From assembly GCA_002105175.1 (NCBI GenBank), contig MCGE01000013.1, positions 186,001 through 250,000 on the forward strand: 64,000 bases of DNA, read 5' to 3'. The stretch comes from Absidia repens (Eukaryota; Mucoromycota; Mucoromycetes; Mucorales; Cunninghamellaceae). The position numbers and the translations under genes were made by a program. Of this stretch, positions 23,517-33,930 are shown piece by piece. The notes under the pieces are model-generated. The model was not told where the DNA came from and made no database searches. It saw nothing but the letters and a program-made list of their open reading frames with translations. Within the stretch, counting starts at the first letter, position 1. Every line of letters begins with the position of its first letter.

Positions 23517-24242
23517 TTTGTGTTTTGCTTCTCTCGCCCCCCTCCCCGTTTTTTTTTTTATTGTTGTCATTTGACCTGACCGTAGTATATTATCCTCTTT
23601 TCTGCTTTTATATTGTCACCCAAAATCCCTTTTATTACTCTACCACTATAGTTGTTACTCATATTTTGCTTTAGTATTATATATGGCTCTCTTTTTTCTT
23701 ATTCAATAAAGTTTTTATTTATTTAGTTTTTATCTTTCATGTTGTTTCGTCCTTGTTTATCCACCGCCTCTATTTTTTCATATATGTGTATATGCACATA
23801 TTTTTCCCTATTCGTCATATGTAGTTTACATAGTTTAATTAAAAAAACAAAAAACAAAGAACAACAGTAAAGCATGTGTCAAATGAGACATGTACTATGT
23901 GTGTAACATCAAAGGCAATGAAAATGTCCTTTTCCATGTTTGACTTTTTACTGCCAGTGTGGGGGATTTTTTTTATTTATTTACATATTTTACCCTCAAA
24001 CTGCAGCACTGCACATTGTCGGAGCAATAACACACTTTACATTGTATGATATGCACCCATTAGCCTCTTTTATTATTCCCCAACCGCTGACGGATCCCAA
24101 CATCGTGCCACTCTATACATCCCTTCTCATCATCACCACAAACAACTATAATTCAGTCATCATCAAGCAAGATCAAAAAACGCTTTTTTATTATTATTCA
24201 AAATGACAAAAATAAATAACAAACCGACTATAACTTTCTAAA
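23517..24242. other. Convergent 3' region
   Basis: Three-prime ends of the plus-strand membrane protein and the minus-strand TM9SF gene. An AATAAA lies at 23705-23710. An 88-codon frame at 23940-24206 is T-rich and has no support. Confidence 0.5.
23705..23710 (+). terminator. Poly(A) signal of the membrane/coiled-coil gene
   Basis: AATAAA about 190 bases downstream of the stop codon, in a T-rich context. Confidence 0.5.
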
Positions 24243-26655
24243 CTAATCCACCTTGATACTTGAGAATATTTTTTGCAAAAAGAATAAACAAGCAAGATAA
24301 CCGATGGAACCTAAGAGAATATGACAAAAAAAAAAAAAAAAAAAAAGCGCAATTAGAATCATTTACTATCCAACTTCGGCCACTTCTCTTTTTTTTAGGG
24401 GGGGATACTTACCGGTCATCACAGTCAACAAAATACTGAGAATCGCCGAATAGCCGAAGTAGAGCAAGGTACTTGTGAGACTAGTGATTGCCAGTTTGTT
24501 AAAGTAATAATAGACAGAGTATAAAAAGACATAAAACCCTGCGGCACCCGAAGTCAAGAACGCGCGCCATGACCAGTGGTAGTCTTCATTGCACAGGTGG
24601 AAGTAGCACATTAAGATGGTCACTTGAGAGCACGTCAGCACCAGCACCAAAAAGACCAAGAAAAGGAAGCCAATACCATAGTAGATACGATGGAACCAGA
24701 TGCTGTTCATGATAAAGTACAATTCGATAAAGATGGCACCAAACGGCAACGTGCCGCCCATGAGAATCGAGGGCCAGCTTCGCAAATACGTAGGTTGATC
24801 AGGGACTTGACGAGGGATTTGGTTCGTACGAACAGGGTGTTCAATCTTGGGTCTTCGGAAGCCGAGGTAAGAGCCAGCCACGCTTAAGGGAAGGGCAATC
24901 ACAGTCCAAATACCCAAAATCGCCATCATCGTACCAAAAGGCACCGCGCCCGAAGAGTGGGATCCAATTAACAAGAAGTTCAACGCAAACAAAGACCCAA
25001 GAATGGCACTATTTTAAAATATAACATGTTGATCATTAAATCAATAACGTATAAATATATAAAGCCTCTGTTTTTTGTTTTGTTTTTTTGTTCCTTACCC
25101 TGGGAAAAAGGTAGCAGTCAGCAACATGTTTGTTTTCCAAGATTCGCCGCCATTCATCTTGTATAAACGAGCAGAAATAAATCCAGCAATGCAGCTATAA
25201 ACCATAAACAATATCACCATCACTGTGGCCAAAGCACCACGATTAGAAGGAGAGAGGAAGCCAAGTACAGCAAAGACTATAATAAGATGATGATGACGGG
25301 ATTAATAAAATGAACTAAACGGACTAGACAAACAACGCCTTTCCCCCTCCCCTTTCTTTTTTTTTTTTTTTCCTTTTTCTTACCAAGAGTGGATGCACCC
25401 ATAGCGACCAATTGAGCACCATTTCCCACAATGACTGCCAACCACATGGAGCGGACAGGGGGACGGAAGACATCACCATGTACCAATTTCCAGCCATAAT
25501 CTTCCTGAACATCCTCTTGCGCTTCCACCGCATTGTACCGACTAATATCTTTGTGCAAAGCCCTGATCAAAATCATGGCTACCATACCAGTCAAAAACAA
25601 AACAATCACAATAGAGTTGACCAAAGAAAACCAATGAATAGAAGGATCCAAAATATGAAGATAGTTATCCCAGCGTGTTGCCCATGCCGTGTTTGATTCC
25701 TATAGCAATCATTCATCATCATCATACGTGAGAACAAAAGCATTGATAAAATCTTTTTTTTGGCCGACGGGAGGGGTGGGAGACTTACAATCCATTTCAC
25801 AGAGTAGGTATAAATGACCTTGTCGTTGTTATCAGCCTTGAGATGGAAGGGTTCATCGGTGGTAGCGCATTGAGGAACACCATTTTGAAGTTTGTGATTT
25901 TTACTGGATGGCCATACTTCCACGCCCACCACACGGTTCATGCCATGGTCACGAACATGGTATTGGACATAAATATCATAATGGTTGTTCAGAGCCACGG
26001 GTTCTTGCGCATCACCAAGAGGCACACCAATGCTTTGATACGTTTCCTTGGTTCGCTCATCCACAATGCCATGTGCCGCTGGGAGACCATCAATCATCCA
26101 ATTCATAGCATATTCGTCCGCAATACATTGATTGATGAAAAGAGAATCGTCTTTGGGAATAGGTTTGTCGGTTTGACACAGGAGTTCACATTCAGTATCC
26201 ACTTTCATTTTAAGCTGTTCGTATCGTTTATGCCGTGAAAGGAATATAGACAAGTAAAAAAAAAAAAAAAAAAAGAAGAAGACGTGGAGACATCAGTACA
26301 ATCTAGTCGGTTCCACGTCATATGACATCGTGAATAATCCGTTTTCTTTTCTTACCTTGAAAGCAGACGAAAAAATACGATCGCCAAAAAGAATACTACC
26401 CAATGATTCCGATTGTTGTTCAGGTCCCCCAGGAGGCGTGCAAAAGTGGAATCGTTCATCATAGAAATCGAAGGACATGATCGATTTGACTTGTTGAGAT
26501 GACATTGGTGTTAAAGAATTGACATAGAGAGGAACGTCGGCTTTGTCTGCGTAGTCTTGGGGAGCCACACCAGGAAGATAGAATCCAGAGACCATCTGTG
26601 TCAGTGAAGCAGCCGCAAGCAGTAGTAGGGAACTACTCCTTAGTTTTGTAAACAT
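24243..26655 (-). CDS. Transmembrane 9 superfamily protein (nonaspanin, EMP70/TM9SF)
   Basis: Six exons (26655-26356, 26214-25789, 25699-25384, 25276-25099, 25008-24413, 24310-24243) give 627 residues. An N-terminal signal peptide ends near TQMVSGFYLPGVAPQDYADK, then a ~250-residue lumenal domain (FDFYDERFHFCTP, SLGSILFGDRI, CELLCQTDKPI) ending VKWIESNTAWATRWDNYL. Nine membrane segments follow, with the cytosolic DVFRPPVRSMWLAVIVGNGA, SCIAGFISARLYKMNGGESW, and FHRIYYGIGFLFLVFLVLVL. The C-terminus SSIKVD fits the family's KxD/E coat-binding signal for Golgi/endosomal retention. TM9SF proteins act in sorting of membrane cargo, adhesion and copper homeostasis. The last coding exon begins just after GTAAGT/AG and carries only the final helix. 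Confidence 0.95.
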
Positions 26656-27228
26656 TGTGAATATTCTCCAAGGGAAGAGACAGTGTGAGAGAGAAATAGA
26701 GGGAAAAAGAGTAAGAGAAAATAGATATCAATATGAATAAAAATATAAAAAGAAGAAAGGAGAAAAGAAAAAATAGTAAGCCAAGAAAAAAAAGAATAGT
26801 CGAAAAAGGGAAGAAATTAGACCCGACCGCTTTTTTAAGCAACACTTGGGTGAAATATAAACAATCAAGAGAAACCTTTTATTTTTTAAGGAAAAAAAAA
26901 AAAAAAGTGGTGCTCTATTTTTAATTCAAGTATTTGACTAGGTATAGGTACTTTTCTACGTGTCAACGCACAGAAAAGCGTAAGATGTACTAGCTAATAC
27001 TTACTCTCTCTTTTTTTTTTTTGTTGTCAGTTGAAATGTGATGGTGCGGCAAATTATGATTGGCTTGCTTGTAGGTGGTAAAAGCGGGGGTTTAAAAATA
27101 TCGGGGGTGTGCGATGTTCGAGGAAATTCTCGCATTGAAGGATGAGAATTTTGATAAAACCAAAAGGTCTGACTTGCATTTCTTCTTTCTCTTCTTTCTC
27201 TATCCATCCATCCCTTAATTGAATCAAT
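26656..27228. promoter_or_regulatory. Divergent promoter region, TM9SF / TCTP
   Basis: About 570 bp with a purine-rich leader for the minus-strand TM9SF gene and a CT-rich leader for TCTP, as expected of a highly expressed gene. No defined operator is claimed. Confidence 0.45.
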
Positions 27229-28111
27229 ATGCTTTTGTATCGTGATATCCTTGCTGGTAAGTCATCATCGCGTCAAGATAGACTCGCATTATCACTGTTT
27301 TAAATGGATGCGAAGCTCTTAACCTTCTCCCCTTTCAGTTCATTTGGAATTTTTTTAATTTATTTTTTACTCACTTTTTTTGCTTTTTGTTTTCTCATGG
27401 GTCCTTAGGTGACGAATTGTTCTCTGACGCCTACGTAAGTAAATGATTTCTTTCTTCTCTTTGCCCTTTTCTAATGATTTATTTTCATATGTTTAGCCCA
27501 TCAAACTTATTGATGATATTGCCTACGAAGTTGACTGCGCTGTAAGGAACCCTCTAAAAAAATAGGTCTGTGATATTTGATACTCATCATTTGTTTTTTT
27601 TTTGTGCAATAGATGGTCACTGTCGGTGAAGGTGAAATTGATATTGGTGCCAACCCTTCCGCTGAAGGTGGTGAAGAAGCTGCCGAAAGCACTTCCCAAA
27701 CTGTCAACAACGTCATCTACTCTTTCCGTTTGTCTGAAACCTCCTTCGACAAGAAGTCCTACATGACTTATATCAAGGGTTACATGAAGGCTGTCAAGGC
27801 TAAGCTCGCCGAAAGCAACCCCGAACGTGTTCCCGTCTTCGAAACCAAGGCCACCACTTTGATCAAGAAGATTTTGGGTAACTTCAAGGACTACGAATTC
27901 TACATTGGTGAATCCATGGATCCCGAAGGTATGGTCGCTTTGTTGAACTACCGTGAAGATGGTGTCACCCCTTACTTCACCTTCTTCAAGGATGGTCTTA
28001 AGGAAGAAAAGCTTGTAAGTATTTTTTTTTTTTGTGGTTTTGATGATGTGCGGATGGTCCCTTACTGGTTACGTTTTACTCATCTCTTTCTTCCCCCTTT
28101 TTTTATAGTAA
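27229..28111 (+). CDS. TMA19: Translationally controlled tumour protein homolog (Tma19)
   Basis: Five coding exons: 27229-27256, 27409-27434, 27497-27541, 27613-28014 and 28109-28111, total 167 residues. It opens [20 protein letters not shown], the TCTP N-terminus. Next come [19 protein letters not shown] in the mobile acidic loop, a helical hairpin ([20 protein letters not shown]), and [20 protein letters not shown], the family signature, ending [18 protein letters not shown] associates with ribosomes and mitochondria in yeast and is linked to translation and stress. The codon usage of exon 4 is strongly biased (GTC, AAG, TTG/CTT, GAA), fitting high expression. A GTAAGT follows the last residue codon, and the final exon starts directly with TAA. 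Confidence 0.95.
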
Positions 28112-28689
28112 ATTGCTTGCTCGCCTCCATTTTTTTGTTTCCATGACAAAAAATCTAGTATAGTACTATTATTATTATTATCATTATTTTTATTATCTTG
28201 AAATCAAAAATAAAGCTTATGTGTGTGTGGGTTTTGTTTTGTTGTGTATACACTAGTTGTTTGTATTGTGCTTGGGAAGCATTGTGTCTGTGTACCTTAG
28301 TCGGATGTACGTCATAATCGATAGTGTAGTCATGTATTGGTATCAATAATAGGTGATGATGGTGACATGAAATAAAACAGCAATGCGGATCAGATTTTGA
28401 AATGTATGAAAAATGAACGAAAATATATTTTATTACTCACTTTATTAAATCGGAAGGCTATAACTAGTGATAAAATATGGGAGTGGTATACTTTCGGGAG
28501 ATTTTATTGGGGAAGGGGATACACACTTCGAAAAAAAAATGACCTTCCGGGTATCAAGGAAAAGTTATTGGAGTGTGCTTTTGGATGAAATGAAATACAA
28601 TTTCGCCAATTTCACCTTAATAATAAGCTCGTTGGGGGCTTCTTTACATCATATATAAAAAGTAAAAGTAAAAAATATTGGACTGGGTA
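28112..28689. other. TCTP 3' untranslated region and flank
   Basis: AT-rich with TAATAA/TTATTA clusters and AATAAA-type signals (for example AAATAAAAC near 28370). No gene is supported. Confidence 0.5.
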
Positions 28690-29663
28690 TATACAACATG
28701 CTCAGCCTGAGTGGATGCTACGCTAGCGTCACGACTTGGATTGATGAAGATGAATAATACTACTGTCACGTTTCAAATTAAGTGACCTAAAGCTGTCAAC
28801 TAGTCACTCACACCAGATATAAATAAAATTACGATTATTGAAGTCATAGATAAGATAGAAAGTAGTTTGAAATGCTCTACACAGGTGGCAACATGCACAG
28901 CGTGTCCTATATCGTTTATAGGATTGGCCAACCAGACCAGTTCCTAGTGTTCGGAGGGGAAAGTAGTCATGGTAGCGAATTGAAAAGCAGGTGTCCTGCA
29001 TGAGACTCACAAAAGTACCACATATCAACGTTGTTGAACATAAGATGGTTCTTTGGATGGTTAATAAAAAAAGAAATGTTTTATTGAAGCAAATTGGTAG
29101 ATAATAGAACTAACTGGGGAGGGTTCATTGTAACAAGGGATTCAAAGGAAGGATCATTGGAGGAATTGTGAGCAAGACTGATGTGAGATCCAAAGAATTG
29201 TTAACACTAATCTAGAGAGCACAATTGTAAAAATGGAACTAATCTATTCTACTGTACAGGGCATGAGAATGACTAAAAGGTATATCTTTTATAGAAGCAT
29301 AACAAACTGTCAACAGTAACTAACCCAAAAGGAGTGATTATAGCAAAAAAAGGATCTATTGCACAAGACATGAATGAAAAAGACTGATGAAAAATTTTCA
29401 TTAAAGAGTGTAAAAGAGGTAAATTTATTTGGATGTAGATACAAACTGCGGTCAAACTAATACTACACTAAGCTAATGGAGGCTCCAAAAAGCCAACTAA
29501 TGGTGATTCTAAATCCTGATTCCAAAATAAAAGGGTTTCCCCATGCACCTTGTAATCCCTGAGCCGAAAGCCCTTCTAAACTAGTCCTGGCAATAATGTA
29601 AGATTACCATAACCTCAAAAAAGTTGAATGATGAAGAAAAAAGAAATTGAAAAGAAAGAATGA

Positions 29664-29731
<68 letters not shown>

Positions 29732-29790
29732 AGGGGGCGGAAATGGGCGAAAATAAAAAACCACGTGTGCGGCATTTGAAATGTTTTTTT
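28690..29790 (-). repeat. Dispersed non-coding repeat, copy R3
   Basis: Minus-sense copy. CACGTG lies at 29762-29767 beside GCGGCATTTGAAATG, the ACTAGTCCTGG block at 29580-29590, AAATAAAAGGGTTTCCCC at about 29524-29542, and CTAATGGAGGCTCC at 29472-29485. Poly(A)-signal-like modules lie near 29424, 29286 and 29080. The spacer between CACGTG and the ACTAGT block is lengthened by an AAAG tetranucleotide array. Confidence 0.8.
29656..29731. repeat. AAAG tetranucleotide array inside repeat R3
   Basis: About 18 to 19 near-perfect GAAA/AAAG units. It occupies the purine-rich spacer present in every repeat copy, so it looks like a local expansion of that spacer. Confidence 0.9.
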
Positions 29791-29791
29791 T

Positions 29792-30261
29792 TGTGGGCTA
29801 AGAAGGTCACACTGCCTTTATAGATGCAGAATGACGGCACACATCAGAATAACTATAGTCCCCACAATAACGATACAATTTTGTTTTTCCCGTTGATATC
29901 GTATTATGGATTTCCTAATGTAATATAATTTGTAGCACTTGGATAGTTCCAACTTCAAGCTCTAAAACCGCGTTCATACATTCACTATCATATGTACCCA
30001 TACATTTTAAAATCAAAGAATGATGACAACTTTCACCAGAATTGAAAAAAAAGTGTACTTTTATTGAATGATATATAATATGACAAGAAGGATGAAGATG
30101 ATAATGATAATGATAATGATAATGATAACGATATCAGTAATGAATGAGAGAAGATTTAAAGGAGAAAGCGGGGTGGGGAGGTCTATCTACTATGTACAAT
30201 ATAGAGTGTATCAAGCACCACTAGTTGGTGACGATACAAAAGGGTCCAGGGATAAAGGGAA
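29792..30261. other. Intergenic, PDRG1 3' side
   Basis: AT-rich with a GATAAT hexanucleotide run near 30099-30129 and TTTATTG near 30060, a plausible minus-strand poly(A) signal. No gene found. Confidence 0.5.
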
Positions 30262-30943
30262 TCAAATAGAATACAAGTCTTGAGCGGTCATTCCTTCCAA
30301 ATCAAAACCTTTAGTGGCATTGTTTCCTTCCAAACGGTTTAGTTCTGTAAGACTATCCTTAATCACTTTTCTTGTGTCATCTATTTTGCTTGTCAATGTA
30401 GTTTGATCTATATAAAATGCAAACATATCGGTTAGTAATCGATTATAAAAAGCATATCCCCTCCTTCGTATGTCCAACAACCTCAAGCAACGCCAGATTT
30501 TACCTTGTTCAATAACTTCCTGAGCTTCCTTTGTTGGTAGCCGCATAAACATATCACCAAAATTTACCCATACTTTCTTTTCTATGATTTAAAAAAGTGT
30601 TGTGATTGAGTAAGCGTATCTTTGTTGCAGCGGGGTGTTCATCTTTTTTCCCCTACCGTCTTTCAAATTCTTCTTCAATTGATTGAGCGATTCACGATTG
30701 CTGTTTCGTTTTCTATCATAATCTACCACCTAAAGTAAACAAAATTGAAGGTTGGTACACTGAGTTGGTTGGTTCTTTGTTTAGTCGAAGTTTACCGTGC
30801 GCTTATTGATGATAATGTCTTCAGCTAAATGTTCTTTTCTAGCGAAAACTAAGTGTAAAAGTAAATTGTTAACTTGAGTGACTTTCCGGTTGTGGTTTTC
30901 TTTGTAGCTTACGCAATTCAATCTGTTCACCCATAGAAGTCAT
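30262..30943 (-). CDS. PDRG1: PDRG1-like prefoldin-fold protein
   Basis: Five small exons (30943-30913, 30848-30796, 30729-30657, 30581-30504, 30407-30262) sum to exactly 126 residues plus stop. The protein reads as a short helical prefoldin-like chain: EHLAEDIIINKRTVVDYDRK, RNSNRESLNQLKKNL, then VWVNFGDMFMRLPTKEAQEV, IEQDQTTLTSKID and a GFDLEGMTAQDL tail. This order closely parallels human PDRG1 (residues like VDLDxKRNxNREGL, FGNMFIKMP, GFNL), a component of the R2TP/prefoldin-like complex that assembles RNA polymerase II and PIKK complexes. The first ATG gives MTSMGEQIEL; a second ATG three codons later is possible. Upstream lies a long A-run (about 30999-31039). Confidence 0.85.
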
Positions 30944-30997
30944 GGTCAAGGTTTGGGTATGCGCAAAAAAATAAATAAGTGAATGTGGAGAAACCAG

Positions 30998-31042
<45 letters not shown>

Positions 31043-31955
31043 GACAAATGCGTGTGTGGCTGGAATATTTGAATACCGCCCATTCAATGAAAATTGAGTC
31101 TCGTGTTCATAATCCATGGAAACATCAACGTAGATAGATTGATCCAATAATGATATTTATATATACAGCAAACTTTTTCGCAAGTTTTTATTATATGTAT
31201 ATCTCGATGTAAACAGATGATGCAAATGCTATTAAGGTGCCTGAAAGAGTTTCGCAGTCTTGTCTCTGTCAAATAACAAGTCGTTTTGAGGCAATAAGTG
31301 AAAAAAGAAATGGGCGGGTGTGCCTATTATGAGAGTAAACATTGGATAAGTGTCTTGCTTTTCTCCTTTAGTAGGATTTTTGTAGGCAAGCTGGCCACAA
31401 ATCATCATCGACAGCCTTCAACAATAGGAGTGGGAAAAAAAAAGTTGTAGTATGATCCGGTAATAGGGACGGTGGAGTCACTTCCGAAACGAATTTATAG
31501 TAGCACATTGGCTCAGTGGAAACCTATCGCTACTAGGGAAGAGTGTGATACAAGATATAGAATAGAAAAATTCGCTACACTTCCCTCAGTATAGACAATT
31601 TCTTCTTTTTCAATGAAGACAGCTATATTTATTACTACTTTATGATATTCACAAAGGGGAGGATGGGGATATATGTGCATGTTTGGATGTGTTTGGATAA
31701 AATGCTGATCTAACTAGTCCCTGGAGGTATTTAAAACGACGACAAACCAAGGTTGGTGCTCCCGATGAGCGTCCGATGAAGATGTTGTTTTTGGATGGTT
31801 GTTTTGTTTTTGTTTTTTTGTTTTTTTGATACTACTAAAATGATATAACCATCATAGTAAACAATTGTTGATGGGAATATGATGAATGATACAAAATGAT
31901 GACGACAATGCATGATGATAGAGAAGGAGAATGGGGTTGAAACGTTCGAGGGTGG
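30944..31955. other. Intergenic, PDRG1 promoter side and CYSTM 3' flank
   Basis: Contains a 40-base A-run (about 30999-31039) close to the PDRG1 start and otherwise AT-rich sequence. Short frames here are T-rich or unsupported. Confidence 0.5.
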
Positions 31956-32436
31956 CTAATTTTTTTCGTTAAAGTCTGCGGATTCATTTTTCACCATACA
32001 ACAGAAGAAGCACGCTAACAAACTACAATACCGTCGCAAGCGCAGCATATGATATAAGTTATTAGCATGAAATGGTTCGCTCCCTCCTACTTTTTACTAT
32101 TTTATGTGACTCTTATTATTACCATCCGAGACAACATGGATATTTATCGGAAACTATACCGTTCTTCTGGACAACTACTGTTTCAGGATCTGGCGTTGGT
32201 ATATAATCTGTGCAAATTATAAAAATAAAAAAATAAAAAAATGGCGGTGATTAAAAATATGCACAGTAGCGGCCAAAAAGGTCGATTAAATTTTATCCTT
32301 TCCTACTTTGCATATGTGTACTGGTACGTCGAGGGGCAGGCTGTGGTGTATAATATCGATCTGGTACATTTTTCTCGGGATTTGTTAATGTATTATGACC
32401 CGATGAAGTTTCGTTTTGATATGAATTTGTTGTCAT
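31956..32436 (-). CDS. CYSTM-type cysteine-rich transmembrane peptide
   Basis: Three exons (32436-32307, 32207-32123, 32022-31956) give 93 residues with matching phases. The N-terminal two thirds is polar and Pro/Gln-rich (YYTPQPAPRRTST). The end is YPCCLGCLLACFFCCMVKN, a short hydrophobic stretch with six cysteines (68, 69, 72, 76, 79, 80). That is the hallmark of the CYSTM module, found in small tail-anchored stress-tolerance proteins of yeasts and plants. A TGCTAATAAC branch-point match precedes the last exon, and a pyrimidine tract with CAG precedes the ATG, suggesting a 5' untranslated intron. The function is inferred from the module only. Confidence 0.72.
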
Positions 32437-32779
32437 TTCCGCTGTCTGAAAGGGATAAAATGTGAGAAAAAAGGGGGGGGCACTGTGATGAGTCACGATA
32501 AAAATAAAAATGGAGAGAAAGAGAGAAAGAGACAAGAGACAAGCAAAAACAAGAATATAAATCGGATTGATCATCAAGTGAAATAAAAGGTAATGTTTTT
32601 ATTAAAGTTTCTCGAACAATAAACAAGCTAATAACAAAATAAGATTCTAACTACAGCCTTGCCAATGCCGAGGGTTCCGTTGATTCAGTATCTTGTTCGC
32701 TTTAATCGTTCCCGAGTCAAATTGAAAAAGCTTTGTAGATAGCTTTCTTTGCCATATTTTCCCATCACTGGAGCCATCA
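32437..32779. other. Short intergenic region between two minus-strand genes
   Basis: Holds the poly(A) signal of the upstream gene (TTTATTAAAG on the plus strand near 32598, AATAAA on the minus strand) and a likely 5' untranslated exon and intron of the CYSTM gene. Confidence 0.5.
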
Positions 32780-33285
32780 CTAATAATTAGGATCAATACT
32801 AAGGCTGTCGTTTGCTGATTTGTGATCGTCTACCTAAATGAGATGGGACATGTTAGTAGCATTTTTTCCTGTTGTGGGTATATGATTAACTTCCTTGATA
32901 GTGAACAATCTATATTCAACCGGCCTACCTGGTTTCATCCATTGTAGCTGTGTCGTACCTATAGAATGATATGGAGTGTTCAGCACCATAATGCCATCGT
33001 ATACTAAACATGATGAGGTCGGAATAAGAACATCGATAATATTTGTGCTAGATGATCATCAATCCTTCCTTTTACCTTTCTAAACAAAAATATATAAATA
33101 TCAAACCCCTATAAAGCTGATAAATAGTGATCTACCTACCAGTTCAGGGTACCTTTATTTCCTAAAATAAGAAAACCCTTCGTTAGTTCATATTCTTCAA
33201 TGAAAAGGTAATACTTACGTTTTGGAATGGAATTCAAAACGATTGACCACAATTCGTTTTCACCTTCAATCAAATGATAAAGCGC
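32780..33285 (-). CDS. Unknown spliced gene, 3' part resolved, 5' end unresolved
   Basis: Four exons are clear: 33285-33219, 33161-33140, 33047-32891, 32833-32780. They read ALYHLIEGENELWSIVLNSI, PKRNKGTLNCTNIIDVLIPT, SSCLVYDGIMVLNTPYHSIG, TTQLQWMKPGRPVEYRLFTI, KEVDDHKSAND and a stop, with correct phases. One donor is GTTAAT. A further upstream exon at 33500-33435 is bounded by AG and GTAAGT and keeps frame. In another frame, however, it encodes the more protein-like KAPALYQLIHYPDQ, so either that exon or its splice is misread. A candidate start region encodes MLKPFISTMYHEVEHC near 33692. I recognise no family; the pattern of joined open exons argues for a real gene. Confidence 0.55.
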
Positions 33286-33930
33286 CTATCCCAAATTTGA
33301 GTAATCCGTAAGTATGACGTAAACAGAGAAATCCAGGCATTCGGATATACTTAGTTAGTCACACTCTCCCCTTGAAGAAAACCAAACAACTATCAAGCAA
33401 AGGCAATTGCCCTTATTAACTAATCTAAACTTACCTTGGTCAGGATAATGAATGAGTTGGTATAATGCTGGTGCCTTTCACAATGACAGGGTGGGTTTCG
33501 CTAGAAAAATAAAAGCACCGAATTTTCAGTACTTTGTAGGCGTTTTAATATTTTTATACAGGACAAAAGGAAGTAGAAAAAAAACGTGTGAATGCCACCG
33601 TCCAGGAATTTATTCAAATATTCAATATCCGCTTTTTGGGAGAAGCAGTGTTCAACTTCATGATACATAGTACTTATGAATGGCTTGAGCATAGAGTTTC
33701 TAAAGAAAATCGTCTTAATGCGAACTGGTCGTCATGCCCAATTATAGAATGAAGTAGATCACAATACAGTGTAACGATTCATCGCGTTGGTAATATAGCA
33801 CACATATATTATTGAACATAGCAAGCTATTCATCATGCATGGAAAATTTAATCGCCGCCTCTTGAGACCTTTTTTTTTCCGTCATTTCGATTTTTTTTTT
33901 TTGTCATTAATATTATTCCCTTTAAATACA
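33286..33930. other. 5' region of the unknown gene and clathrin light chain promoter
   Basis: Contains the uncertain upstream exons of the minus-strand gene and, from about 33760, the promoter and T-rich leader of the plus-strand clathrin light chain gene. Confidence 0.4.

Noticed and set aside
25843..26238. A 131-codon plus-strand frame
   Set aside because: It is antisense to the lumenal-domain exon of the TM9SF gene and has no independent support.
29581..29840. FLSFFLSF repeat membrane protein
   Set aside because: Translation of the AAAG array in repeat R3.
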